Assembly (NCBI RefSeq): GCF_000002425.4
Contig: NC_037264.1
Coordinates: 11,299,941-11,363,940, forward strand
From: Physcomitrium patens
Lineage: Eukaryota > Streptophyta > Bryopsida > Funariales > Funariaceae
DNA: 64,000 nt
Direction: 5' to 3'
In this document: in pieces, positions 35,612 through 46,585 of the stretch
Layout of the letters: the number at the start of each line of letters is the position of its first letter
How positions within the stretch are numbered: the first letter of the stretch is position 1
The notes under the pieces: model-generated
What the model was told of the DNA's origin: nothing
Databases searched by the model: none
The model's input: the letters and a program-made list of their open reading frames with translations, nothing else
Translations under genes and position numbers: made by a program

Positions 35612-35880
35612 GTCAATCTACAAATTGAAGAAAAGAAGAGACTCTTTTCAAGTGAAAGATTAGAAATCTACACCAAATTAAATCAAGCTATTTCTCACAC
35701 CATAAATAAAGAATCAAAAAGTACAAGTGTGAGAATAAGAGATATTCTAAAGCTTTATTAAAATGGCTAAAATACCATAGTGAAGAGAATATATAGTAAG
35801 TTCTTTCACTTTAAAAACCAATCACAGGACTTGACTTGATAAGAATGTCAAGTCAAGGATTTTTCTCCATTTAAGTATTC
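35609..35880 (-). repeat. Element D 5' LTR (right, approximate)
   Basis: Starts TGTCAATCTAC on the plus strand and matches 24,842-25,090 over about 200 bp. Confidence 0.55.
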
Positions 35881-35899
35881 AAATCCTAATAGACATAAA

Positions 35900-38362
35900 C
35901 AAGCCAAGTAACAAAAAAACTGTCAATAAATGAAAAGCCACTAATTAAACTAAGCTACATTCATCCAATAAGATAGGATATATGATACCATATCACGTGA
36001 CAAAATGAATAAATTAATTAAATTCAATAGTTTTTTAAGAAAATATTTTTTAAAAAAATAGCTTATAATTTTATTTATTTATATATTTATATTTAAAAAT
36101 ATTAATTATCTTCTTTTCAACCACCATTCTTTCTTTAAAAAAAATATGAATAAAAAAAAGAGGCATATTATTAGCTAGTTGTCTATAAAGAAGCCATGTT
36201 GGATGTAATAATATTAATTGAAGATGTAGGATTAATATACATATATACATATATACATATATTTATATTATAATTATATTTGAATTTTAAAATAAATATG
36301 TTATAGATTATATATACCACATATATACATTTGATACATGAATTCTCTAGTATAATATAAAAATCAATTAGCTTTAATTTTACACTACTTTGATTATGTC
36401 ATTGTAGGATGTTTCTTATTGGATGTTGGAAGAAGCTAGTCTTGCTAAATCTTTTTTCTTTACAACCAAATTAAATTTTTTTTTATAAAGTTAAGTTTGA
36501 ATTTAAAATCAATATCTTTTTCTTTTCTTATTTTATATTGATATTAATAATTTTTAATGAATAAAAAATACTATAGCTAATATAAAATAAATAAAAATAT
36601 AATTTTATTATAATCTTTAATGTGATAGGATTGAAGATGGTCTTAGTCTTACTTTTCAATATACAAGCCAATAAAAGGAACTTATAGAAGCTTCTCAAGA
36701 ATTACAAGAAATGTAATCTAAGTGCTAAGTTATAAGTTTCTTCTAATACAACTTCTTAAAATTAAAAAATATTTAGGATAAGCTTGAATAACTATATGGC
36801 ATATTTACAAATGCCTAAATATCTAATTTTTTTTTAAGAAATTTTCTCAAAGCTTCTTATAAAATATATTATCTTCCAAACATGTTTTTATTTACTTTTA
36901 TTTATTTTAATTACTTCCATTTATTAAAATAGTATAGATACTTATTCAAAAAAATAAAAATAAAAATAATCATATTTAAAATAAAAAATATTACATATAA
37001 TTTTTTTAAGATGATTATTGTACTTAAAAAATTTGATTTACTTAATTAAAAATATTTAAATTTTTATAGTTATTTTTTAAAAATAAATCATGTTATAATA
37101 TTATATTAGATTTTGAATTATAATATATCTAGACAAGATAAAAGTATTGATACATATCAATTATTATATGTAAAATACAAAATTTTACTTTTTTATTTAT
37201 TATATTATAATTCTTAACTTAAATATAATCAATAACTTTAATTTTTAGTTTTTGATATTAATTTTTAATTTTTAATAATATTTTTTAATTTTAATATTCA
37301 ATTTTTCTTCAATATTAATTTTTAAGCAAACAAAGAAATTTAATATATATTTTTTTCATAAATATACATATGTGTATATATATATATATATATATGTATA
37401 TTTATATATTTACAAATCTTATTTCTTTATTTGTATAATTACATATAAAAATTAAGATTATAAATAAAAATTATAGATTATAATTTGAAATTTTAACTTC
37501 AAATATTAATTATAAATAATGATGGTTTTTGCCAATTATAAAAAATAACAATAATAATAATACATCAATACCATTTTTTAATAAGTTCAAATATTAAACT
37601 TTTAATATTGATTTGTAATCATTCTCTTTTCCATGTGATTATTACTTTTCATACTAAAGTTTATTTGAAGCAAATATTCTAATCATGTTATTAAAAATGG
37701 GCTTAAGTAACTTATACTTTATATAACAATCTTATAATTTACTAACTTCTTGAGAATACTTTTGTTAATTTATTTTTAGTTATTGAAACTAAAAAATTAA
37801 TTAGTTTATATAACTTATATTGTATAATAATTATATTTCTTTCATTTTGTTTGAGCAAGTAAAACTTTAAAACAAACTTTGATTTGATTGAAATATACGT
37901 GTGTATTCTAAAATATAAGAAATATTGAGAGTTTTAGTTTATTTATCTTGAACAACAAATTGAAACAAAAGATTCAACTAAAATAATGCAACTTTTTTAA
38001 AAGAAAAAGCTATCTTATTGTCATCATCTTGAGACCAATTCAATTCTATTCATAATTGATAATTCAATAGTGTAGGTACATAAAGAAATACAAAACTATG
38101 AAACATTTTTAAATTTAAAAATTATTTGAAACATTCCTAGTTGAATCAATTAATAGGTGCAATACCTTATTAGACCTATGAAAGGGAAGTAGAAATATAC
38201 ATAAAATTACATAAAAAAATAGATAAAAATAAATTGTGTATGGATTCACAAAACTTAGATAAAACTTATATACATTACTTTCATCTATTTATATAAGTTT
38301 AAATAAATAAATAAATAAAATAAATAAAATAATTTATTACAAACAACAATCAATATATTTTT
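35900..38362. other. AT-rich spacer
   Basis: Very AT-rich. It holds (ATATAC)-type repeats near 36,238-36,258 and (TA)n at about 37,376-37,396. No gene or repeat end was recognised. Confidence 0.55.
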
Positions 38363-38367
38363 ATTAT

Positions 38368-38915
38368 TGTCAAAGACAAGAACTAAAAGATGATGCATAA
38401 ACCAATAAAATCTGTATTAAAGAAAGACTAATAAAATAGAAATAAGAAATTACATATATTAAAGAAAAATTAGAATGGCTTATTGCCAAAAAATAAGAAA
38501 ACTTGAGACTCTTGAAACTAGATTAGAAGTAAGAAAGGAATTGACAAGAGTGAAGAAGATTCACTCTTATCTTTATATATACTATTTAACTAGGGACTAT
38601 GTAGTAATGTTCTATAAGACCTCAAATATATGTTGACTTTGTAGGACACATGCCTTGACTTACAAGGCAAGTTTTTCTATGTGTAGGCCACATATTTAGC
38701 TTGGTCTTCAAGCTAACTATATGTATGGTACATGGTCAACTTGTTGACCACATTTCTAATCCAGAAAGTCAATTAAAGACACATGTAAAGTCAAAGAAAA
38801 ATCTATGAAGCTTCTAGAAAGCTTCCATAGAAGTTATTATAGAATTAACTTATTTTTACTTACTTTTACATATTTATATAGGTAATTAATAGCTTTCATG
38901 CATATGTCCATGACA
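38368..38915 (-). repeat. Element C 3' LTR
   Basis: 548 bp with TGTCA/TGACA ends. It contains GAAgcTTCtaGAA near 38,810-38,822, a three-unit heat-shock-element-like string. Adjacent plus-strand TTACTCCCTTTTTTAGG (38,916-38,932) is the polypurine tract on the minus strand. Confidence 0.92.
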
Positions 38916-38939
38916 TTACTCCCTTTTTTAGGAACATGT

Positions 38940-39720
38940 TCTACGAGGAGAGGTCATCATATATTGAAAAAATCTATGATGCGACAAATTATATTCGCTA
39001 CATATTCAAATCTTTATTTTCTTCGAAGATGATTGATAAGGCCTCTCAACCATCAATAGAGTCCATACCAGGGTGGAAAGACCACCTTGTTATTTAATCA
39101 TTGTTGAGGCCTTCATAACTTCCTTCAAATAAAATATTTGGAACACCATCAAGAGTTGTTCGTACCTCTAATAAAATTACCAAACATTGGAAGTCTTTTC
39201 CAAGGTCATGATACCAAACGCGTTGTATCTTGCCATCTATTCGAGGACAAACATGTCATTTTTGAAGATCTTCATCTCAATTACATCATCTTGAAGATTG
39301 TCACAATTGTAATGTCTTGTCCGACAGATCAACAAACAAAAGCTCTTCAGTCAAATCCGCTGATTGTTGGTTTTGTATCTCTTTAGTATCACAACTACAA
39401 AGAAGCTATAAACAAGGATTGAAAATAAGAGGTAAAACAATCTACTATCATGAATATAGAGTCATAAGAACCTAAGATTGGAAGATCTATGATGAAATCC
39501 ATAGAAACAAAAGACCATAGTTGTTCTAGAATAGGTAATGATTGAAGAAGTCCGTAAGATCGATGATGAAGAGTTTTTCATCTTAAACAAATGTTGCATG
39601 ACTGAACAAAGTCTTTCACACTCATCTACATTTGTGGCAACCAAAAAGCTTTGAATATAAGCTCCAAAGTCTTCTTGTAACTAAAATGTCCTATTGCTAG
39701 AAAGTCGTGACGTACTTGAA
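38940..39720 (-). pseudogene. Element C integrase remnant
   Basis: Minus-strand translation near 39,460-39,640 gives a VKDFVQSCNICLR zinc-finger end, then YGLLQSLPILEQLWSFVSM with the first catalytic aspartate in MDFI. Frames left of this are broken and I do not see the complete core. Confidence 0.65.
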
Positions 39721-40059
39721 GAACATGTAATTATATTTCTCCTTTTGGAACATATAATCAACCTTCAAAATAGAGTAGGTTATTTTTGAACTCAAACTTA
39801 GAAGTATCTTGGAACTTAAAAGAAGGATTCTTAATATTGTGAACAAGAAGATCAGAAGACATACTTCATTGGATTTGTTTCACAAGGGTCAAATCAATAG
39901 TCAATATTGATTTCATTATTCAAAGATAAAAATGCTCTAGTTTCAAGAGAATTATTCTTTGCTAATCAAAAGATCCATCTTTTTCTTTTAGTACAAGATA
40001 AGAACATCTAAAAAATACGTCTGACAAATCTTGTTGTTTTTTGAGTCAATAAATAATCT

Positions 40060-41535
40060 TAAAATCAAATCTTGATAAAGACATGCTCTAATGGGCTTGA
40101 CAACAATTTAAAACATATGCTGACATGAAGTACTTAAGATTCTTGTGATTCGTATATACGGTGATTGGATTAGAAGTGCCTTCTAGATGATGATGCCATT
40201 CTTAAAATGAATCCAAAATTGCAAGAAGCTCTTTGTCGTAGATTTCATAGTTAATCTTGGCTATTGAAAAGTTTTTGGAATAAAAAACTACTAGATGAAG
40301 TTTATCATCTATTCTTCTTTCTGATAATATAGCATGTAAAGCAAATTTTGATGCATCTATTTTCATAAAAAATGCCTTTGAAAAGTTGATGCAATATAAG
40401 ATTGGTACATAAATAAAGGCTCACTTTGAAGTTTCAAAAGGTGTTTCAGCTTCTTTACTCCATTCAAGTTTATTTTTACAAGTCAAACATATAAGTCGAG
40501 CTGTAATTTGAGAGAAGACTTTGATGAAGATCCAATAATAGTTAGCAAAGCTCAAAAAGTATTGGACATCTCCTACCATTTTTAAAATCTTTTAATCTAT
40601 AATTTTTAAAATTTTCTTAGCATCCTTCATAAGTCCATCATTTGAAATGATGTATCTTAAGAAGTCGACTTGAGTAGTATAGAATATACACTATTCTATC
40701 TTGACATAGAGTCCAACATCTCTTAATTTTTGTAACACATGATGAATATGAAGTTTATGTTCATTTATGTTTTTAGAATAGATCAAGTTGTCGACCAGAT
40801 AATAGACAATAAAATCATCTGAAAACTCTCAAAAAATATCATTCATTAGATTAAAAAGTTATCGGTGTATTTTTAAGTCCAAAAAGTATGACGTTATATT
40901 CAAAATATCGATACCTAGTTCGAAATGCAATCTTCCATTCATCTCTTTTTTTAATAGGTACTAGATTGTATGCTCTCCATAGATCTATTTTTGTATAGAT
41001 CTTGGCTTATTTTAATTGATCAAGAAGTCCGAATATTAAAGATAGAGGTTACTTATTCTTGATAGTGATCTTGTTGAATCCTTGATTCATCTTTTTTCTT
41101 TACAAATAAGATTGGAGCTCTTGTTGGTAATTTAGAATAGTGTATGAAATTCTTGGTGAGATTCTCTTCAATATATTCTTTGAATTCAGCTAATTTATTT
41201 TGTGTTAAACTATAGAATGGTCCAAATGGCGGTTGTGATCCTTCTTGAAAGTCAATTGAGCAATCATAGAGATGATGTTCTAGAAGAGTATCCGCATTCT
41301 TCTTCTGAAATACATCTTGAAATTCTTGATATTGGTTGGAAATGCAACTTGAAGTCTTTGCATCATTAGAAATAAGTGTGGCATAAATGACACAAGGTGA
41401 CCCTTCTTTTGCAGCATGCAAGAAAGCTCTTGCACCTACAAATATAGGTTTAATTGCTCTAGACTTATGACTTTCTATTGGATTAATTTTATTCTTAATT
41501 ATGCTTTTAAAGAAGTCAAGGATATGAGAAATCAA
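40060..41535 (-). pseudogene. Element C reverse transcriptase and RNase H remnant
   Basis: RT starts in an open frame (41,535-41,053) with QPPFGPFYSLTQNKLAEFKE and PTRAPILFVKKKDESRI. It continues broken: GFNKITIKNK (about 41,050), [17 protein letters not shown] (about 40,930), and a YLVDNLIYSK relic of YLDDILIYS (about 40,790). RNase H follows: IDDKLHLVVFYSKNFS, NYEIYDKELLAILDSF (about 40,200-40,290) and [19 protein letters not shown] (about 40,120-40,190). Confidence 0.78.
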
Positions 41536-41562
41536 ATCTATACAAGGATTATATTTTTTTAA

Positions 41563-41919
41563 CTATGATAAATCTAAAATGATTGAATTAGAAGGAGATC
41601 TAATTATATTAAAGATTATGCAACTACTATGATCATTTATTGCTACATCTATAGGAAGTGTTTCACGAGTAATATCTCCAAAAGACAATAGATGACCATC
41701 TATGACTTCTACATGAATAGGTTTGATTTTTTGTACTAATGGTATTTTATGACTTTTAACAAATTCTACATCTAAGAAACAAGTTGAGGCTCTTGAATCT
41801 ATCAAGGCAGAGGCTTTATATTTATTAGGTTGTAAATATAAATCTATTTTAAAACAAAGAGAGGATTCTGAGGAGAAGATAGGACCTTCATTAAAAATTG
41901 TACAAGATTCCAGCCACAT
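41563..41919 (-). pseudogene. Element C protease region
   Basis: Open frame with ASALIDSRASTCFLDVEFV, the retropepsin active-site region (usually L-I-D-S-G-A-S), here with Arg for Gly, which should inactivate it. It lies directly before the RT frame. Confidence 0.65.
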
Positions 41920-42659
41920 GGTCCATATTATAGTTCGACAAATTCGTTTTCCAAGACATTTTCTTCTTTGACAGATGTGCTCCTCATTTTGTGATTTTGT
42001 TGCTTCTTTGGATAATGTTGAGCAACGTGTTTAGATTTTCTATAATATAAGTACAATCCTTCTTGACAATGACAAGTCTTTTCTTACTCAATAAGAGGTT
42101 TAAAACATACTACATCAATTTATATATCTTCTACTTCTGAATGTATGTGTTGAAGAGATACTGGTATTGCCATCCAATTATAGTAATATTGAGGGCCATT
42201 TATACAACTCTCAAATCGAAATTCAAAAAGTTAATTGTCGCATTTCACAACATGGTCAATTGTTTGACTCAAAATTTGAGGATCAAGTAAGTTGAGGATC
42301 AATTTCTTTATTTCATATTATAATCCATAGAATAATTGGCTAATAAATGTAACATCATCCTACTTGATATCAATTACAAATTATCAAAATTATAAAGTAT
42401 ATAATGTTATAGATTGATTGCCTTGTCACAAAATATGGATCTTATTAGTAGTAATATGAATTGAAGTTTTTCATACATGGATCAAAATTCTACCAAAAAT
42501 GTCTCCAAATTATCCAATATTGGATCTTGTCATTCAAGAAAAGATGAAAACCACAATAGTGTTGATCTTAAAAGAAGTGTATCAATGAATCTAACTTCTG
42601 ATCCTAGAGTTGGATAGCTTTGGAGTTCAAGTTCAATCACAAATTGTACTTAATTGATA

Positions 42660-42958
42660 AATCTTCAAAATTTAGATCTTGTTCCATCAAATTTCTCGGG
42701 CAGGGCAATTTTTGGTTCTCTAACACTTGAAAGATGATCCACCATAGGTAGAAGGATATGATTTGATGTAGATGTTGAAGCAACTCTAATTATCTCTATA
42801 TCTTCACTTTTTGCCATTCTTGTTGATCTATGTGGTGGTAAGCTAAGTTGATGCATCGCAAGCATCAATTCTCTCAATTGCTCTTGCATTTGTGCCATTG
42901 CACTCTTCATTTCAACAAGCTCTGCTATATTAATACTCAAAAGAATATCTAATATCAC
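42660..42958 (-). pseudogene. Element C gag N-terminal region
   Basis: Frame with a coiled-coil-like SAMAQMQEQLRELMLAMHQL and then KIALPEKFDGTRSKF, typical of the start of gypsy Gag. A start near 42,958 is arbitrary. Downstream Gag (42,660-41,930) is out of frame. Confidence 0.6.
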
Positions 42959-43134
42959 TCAAGATAAGCAGAAGAAAAGACTTGAGGATAAAGAAAATAC
43001 TAAGAATAATATCAGTTTAGAAGAGGATAATCTGTAACTTCTAATATGCTTATGTCTTATCATGATAAAGGAGTAATCTATTCTTAATCAAGATAAGACA
43101 AAGCTTTGATATTGTAAGTGTACTCTTGTCATTC

Positions 43135-43682
43135 TGTCAAAGACATGAACTAAAAGATGATACATAAACCAATGAAATCTATGTCAAAAAAAGAGTAATA
43201 AAATATAAATAAAGAATTATGTATATTAAAGAAAAATTAGAATGGCTTATTGCAAAAAGACAAGAAAACTTGAGACACTTGAAACTAGACTAGAAGCAAG
43301 AAAGGAATTGGCAAGAGTGAAGAGGATTCACTCTTGTCTCTATATATACTATTTAACTAGGGGCTATGTAGTGATGTTCTATAGGATCTTCAATGTGTGT
43401 TGACTTTGTAGGACACATGCCTTGACTTATAAGGCAAGTTTTTCTACGTGTTGGCTACATATTTAGCTTGGTCTTCAAGCTAACAATATGTGAGGCACAT
43501 GGCCAACTTGTTGACCACATTTCTAACCTAAAAAGTCAATTAAAGATACATGTAAAGTCAAAAAAGCATCTATGAAGCTTCTAAGAAGCTAATATAGAAG
43601 ATATTATAGAATTAACTTATTTCTACTTACTTCTACTTATTTATATAGGTAATTACTAGCTTACATGCGTATGTCCATGACA
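43135..43682 (-). repeat. Element C 5' LTR
   Basis: 548 bp, same length and ends as the left copy, with scattered point differences of several percent by eye. Confidence 0.92.
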
Positions 43683-44038
43683 ATTATCTAGTTCTATATT
43701 TTTTTTAAAAAAAATTAATTAATTGTTTTTTGTTTATTACAAGGTGCTTTGGTTTCTTTAATAAGAAGGTTTGAATATGAATACAATTTTGTAAAAATTA
43801 TTAATATTTATAAAAATAGGATAAAAAATTATTTTCTTTTTTTTGTACATCATTATTTATTATTTTCTCATCATGTTTTCAGATTCTTAAGATTAATTTT
43901 CTTAAGTATATTAAGAATAATATAGTCAATTTTTAAAATAAATATAATGATTGAGATTATCAATGTGATTATCTTACATTATTTCAAACTATATTAATTG
44001 AATTCATCAAAACTTGCCCAAATTAATTACAACTTTAA

Positions 44039-44294
44039 TATATTTAGGAGAATGATAAAGCGACCCAAATTTTTACTAAAGCAACCCACTCTATTTTAAG
44101 CACCATTGCACCTTTGGAGCCCCCATCCCTATTCCTAATTGTTCTCCATTCTCAACTATCACTAAAGATGGGAATGAGGGGTCTAAGAACTTTGAGAACG
44201 AGGGCAACAATTGGAAACAAGGAAATGGTTGGGAATGGAGCATGTGGATTGATTCAGTAAAAATTTGGATCACTTAATCATTTCTCTATATTTA
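44039..44294. mobile_element. MITE with 8-bp target duplication (hAT-like)
   Basis: About 239 bp (44,048-44,286). The ends are inverted repeats of about 40 bp sharing CCAAATTTTTACT and ATGAT/ATCAT. Both flanks read TATATTTA (44,039-44,046 and 44,287-44,294), a perfect 8-bp duplication as made by hAT transposases. No coding capacity. A second, interrupted copy lies at 52,853-54,442. Confidence 0.75.
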
Positions 44295-44379
44295 TATTTA
44301 TATATATACACATGTGTAAATGCTTTGAAATTTTAGTAATTCTAATAGTATAGCTTCTTGTCAAATCATCTAACATTTA

Positions 44380-45880
44380 GGATGACAGAATGAATGCCTC
44401 CCTTGTCCATTTCATGTCGTATTCACGACATGAGCACCCGGCAGTCACAAGACGAAAAAGTTCTCCGCCACAAGACCAGACTGTGCCACGATGACACCAC
44501 AGGTTGGATGACGTGGCTCAGTGCGTACGTCGAGTTGGCTGGTGCTCCTCATGGTGGAATTGGTCTTGGAACCCACGCCCATGGGTGCTCCATACCCTCC
44601 CCCCCCCCCCGCAACCGTCGTCTCAGTTCCTGGAAGGTGACAGGGGCGTATCTGGATGAAAGACCAATGGATGAAAATTTCTGAAATGCCACGTCAGCTG
44701 AGTTATTTGGTGCAGTGGACATTCTTGGAAAAAGGGTCCCTTCTCACCCATTCACTCTAATTTCAATTCCTTTCTGTTTGGATGAAGATGTAATATTCTT
44801 AAAAAATTTCAACAAAAATTGTAAAAAAAACTAAAAATCACATGTGTTTAGTCCATACGCAACCCTAGACAGTTTGAGCTAGATGACTTGAAGACCTGGT
44901 CATTTATGTAAACATGACGCAAAAAAGGTTTCAATTTCATTTGCAGGAAGTCGATGCATCAACAAACTGTTCCGTTTTTATTATTAAAAAAAAGAAAAAA
45001 AAATGTGTTGATACTTATTTGACACTGTTGTGAGTTTGAATCAGAAACAAGAGATGCAACAGAATGCCACCAGCATTACGTGTGGTGATTCTATAGATGG
45101 ACTGACTTGGAGCTAAGCGATGATGCTTCATCGGAATGCTAGTTTCGCCGGTGTTGTCGTCCGTCGCGACATTCCAACACCAATCTCCGAGGTTCTCGAA
45201 GCGAAGTATTCTTGTCGACAGCGAAGACGTGCTTCGTAATGGATGACTAGAAACAAAGTGGGGCCATCGCAGGTTTTGTATCAATTCCCATATCGTGACT
45301 GATGTTGACCACAGTCTCGGGTTGCGAAGACAGCGCCTTGCAGCTGCTGCCCCCGAAATCAGCTTTTTGCTACACCGCAGGGCACATGTCGATTCCTGCA
45401 ATCGTGGGTTTTTCTGTAGTCCCAATCCAGAAGGAAACGTGGTAGTTTACTTTAGCCTCCACACCTTCCGAACCCTGGAGATGAATTGGAACAGAACCTG
45501 AGCGATGAGTGCAGGAGTCGCTAGAGCTTGCAACGTAACGGGCACCGCCTGTGGAGAGGAGAATATTGGGGAGCACTAGTTATGGCGAGAAGTGAAGGGG
45601 ATTACGAGAATAATACTGCTGTATACTGTAGACTATATGTACGCTACCTTTTGGAAGGGTAAGGTTCTTAGGGTGGGGGGTGGGGCATGTCTTGGAATTC
45701 GGGACCCTTGGGTAGCCCACTAGGAGCTGCAATCACTATGTGTCCGGAATCATTAAGGGCGTTTGCAGGGCGCAAGTCAAATGAGACCAGATTTGTGCAG
45801 AGAGGGCGGGTGAGAGTGTGTGCGTATACATGTGGGGGGGGAGGAAGGAGATCTCTTGAGGCTTGACACGAGTTGGGTTT
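44380..45880 (+). promoter_or_regulatory. GC-rich upstream region of the MYB gene
   Basis: GC rises sharply at 44.38 kb. ACGT-core words of the bZIP type occur (GATGACGTGGC near 44,507 and GCCACGTCAGCTGAG near 44,689), plus a C run near 44,600. Open frames on both strands (44,394-44,684 and 45,015-45,425) show no known domain. I read this as regulatory DNA or an unknown transcript upstream of the MYB. Confidence 0.4.
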
Positions 45881-45887
45881 GTGTGCC

Positions 45888-45897
45888 TATATAATGG
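45888..45897 (+). promoter_or_regulatory. TATA box of the MYB gene
   Basis: CTATATAATGG lies in GC-rich DNA about 690 bp before the chosen ATG. It would place the start of transcription near 45,920-45,930 and imply a leader of about 660 bases, containing several upstream ATGs (for example near 45,976). Confidence 0.5.
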
Positions 45898-46585
45898 AGT
45901 CTGGTCCATGGTGTTCAGCAGTAGTTTCTACCTATCTGGGTTGATACAATCGACACCCGGACAAAGCTGAGATTGAATGAAGTGTGTGAGAACGAGGTGA
46001 ACCCAGAGCTGAGACGTTGCTGCTGCTTTTGCTGCTTGCTTTTGCGGCGGAGCAGTTGTCTCGCAATATATGCTGGGAGTGATTAGGAACTTGCTGGGAT
46101 TGTGGCTGCGGAGAGAAGACTGGAAATTTAAAAGTTGGAGTGTTGTGCTTTGAAGCCAGTCCGCGTGTTGAATGCCTTGCAGTCAGCAACAATCGGTCGC
46201 CTCGTGCTATTTGAGCAGGTTTTTCTTCGCTCCTGGTCCTCGCAGGAGACCGCCGACAGTGAAGCAGACATACTCGACTGCCTGGAGGCTTTAAATCTGT
46301 CGGAACTCTGCTAGAGTTTCATACAAGGAGTTCTCTTTGCGTGATTGCTCCTCTTTAGACCTCATAATCTGATAGTCACATATATTGAAGAACTTGGATC
46401 CACTGATAATCCTCCTTATTACGTCCAGCGCTTCGATATTGGCCTGTGGTCCCTAGATTATCCCCAATAGCAGGTAACCCCAGGTAATCATCCTAGGGTT
46501 CCAAAGTTGGACAAACAGCTCCAGAGCTACTTTGATAGTCACGACACTTCAACTCTTTTTGTTGCTTCTTCTTACACTTGCTTTA

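Larger units (their letters stand above)
24840..35900 (-). mobile_element. Element D: decayed gypsy-type retroelement carrying a DNA methyltransferase
   Basis: About 11 kb on the minus strand. Two related stretches at about 24,842-25,090 and 35,609-35,880 flank it. They share TAAAATGGCTAAAATACCAT and AGAATGTCAAGTCAAGGATT and look like old LTRs. From 5' to 3' on the minus strand I can read Gag with zinc knuckles (32.6-31.5 kb), aspartic protease (30.75-30.4), C5-DNA methyltransferase (30.06-28.4, interrupted), RT (28.0-27.1), RNase H (27.0-26.6) and integrase (26.5-25.1). Nearly every break is an in-frame stop of the kind C-to-T change produces. Outer ends are approximate, and no target duplication was found. 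Confidence 0.78.
38363..43687 (-). mobile_element. Element C: complete-length Ty3/gypsy element with target duplication
   Basis: LTRs of 548 bp each at 38,368-38,915 and 43,135-43,682, both TGTCAAAGACA...CATGACA. Flanks carry a perfect 5-bp duplication, ATTAT at 38,363-38,367 and 43,683-43,687. The internal 4.2 kb encodes, on the minus strand, Gag, protease, RT, RNase H and integrase, all broken. The integrase text (CNICLR, YGLLQSLPI, VSMDFI) and RNase H text ([25 protein letters not shown]) resemble the chromovirus branch. A chromodomain could not be shown. Internal length is on the short side, and the integrase appears truncated. Confidence 0.92.

Noticed and set aside
24840..35900. Endogenous pararetrovirus (caulimovirid) origin for element D, from the FGLKN-type RT
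   Set aside because: RNase H is followed by a recognisable integrase and the region has LTR-like flanks, so it is an LTR retroelement.
45015..45425. 136-codon minus-strand ORF
   Set aside because: No known domain, overlaps other frames on the plus strand, and lies in the MYB upstream region.
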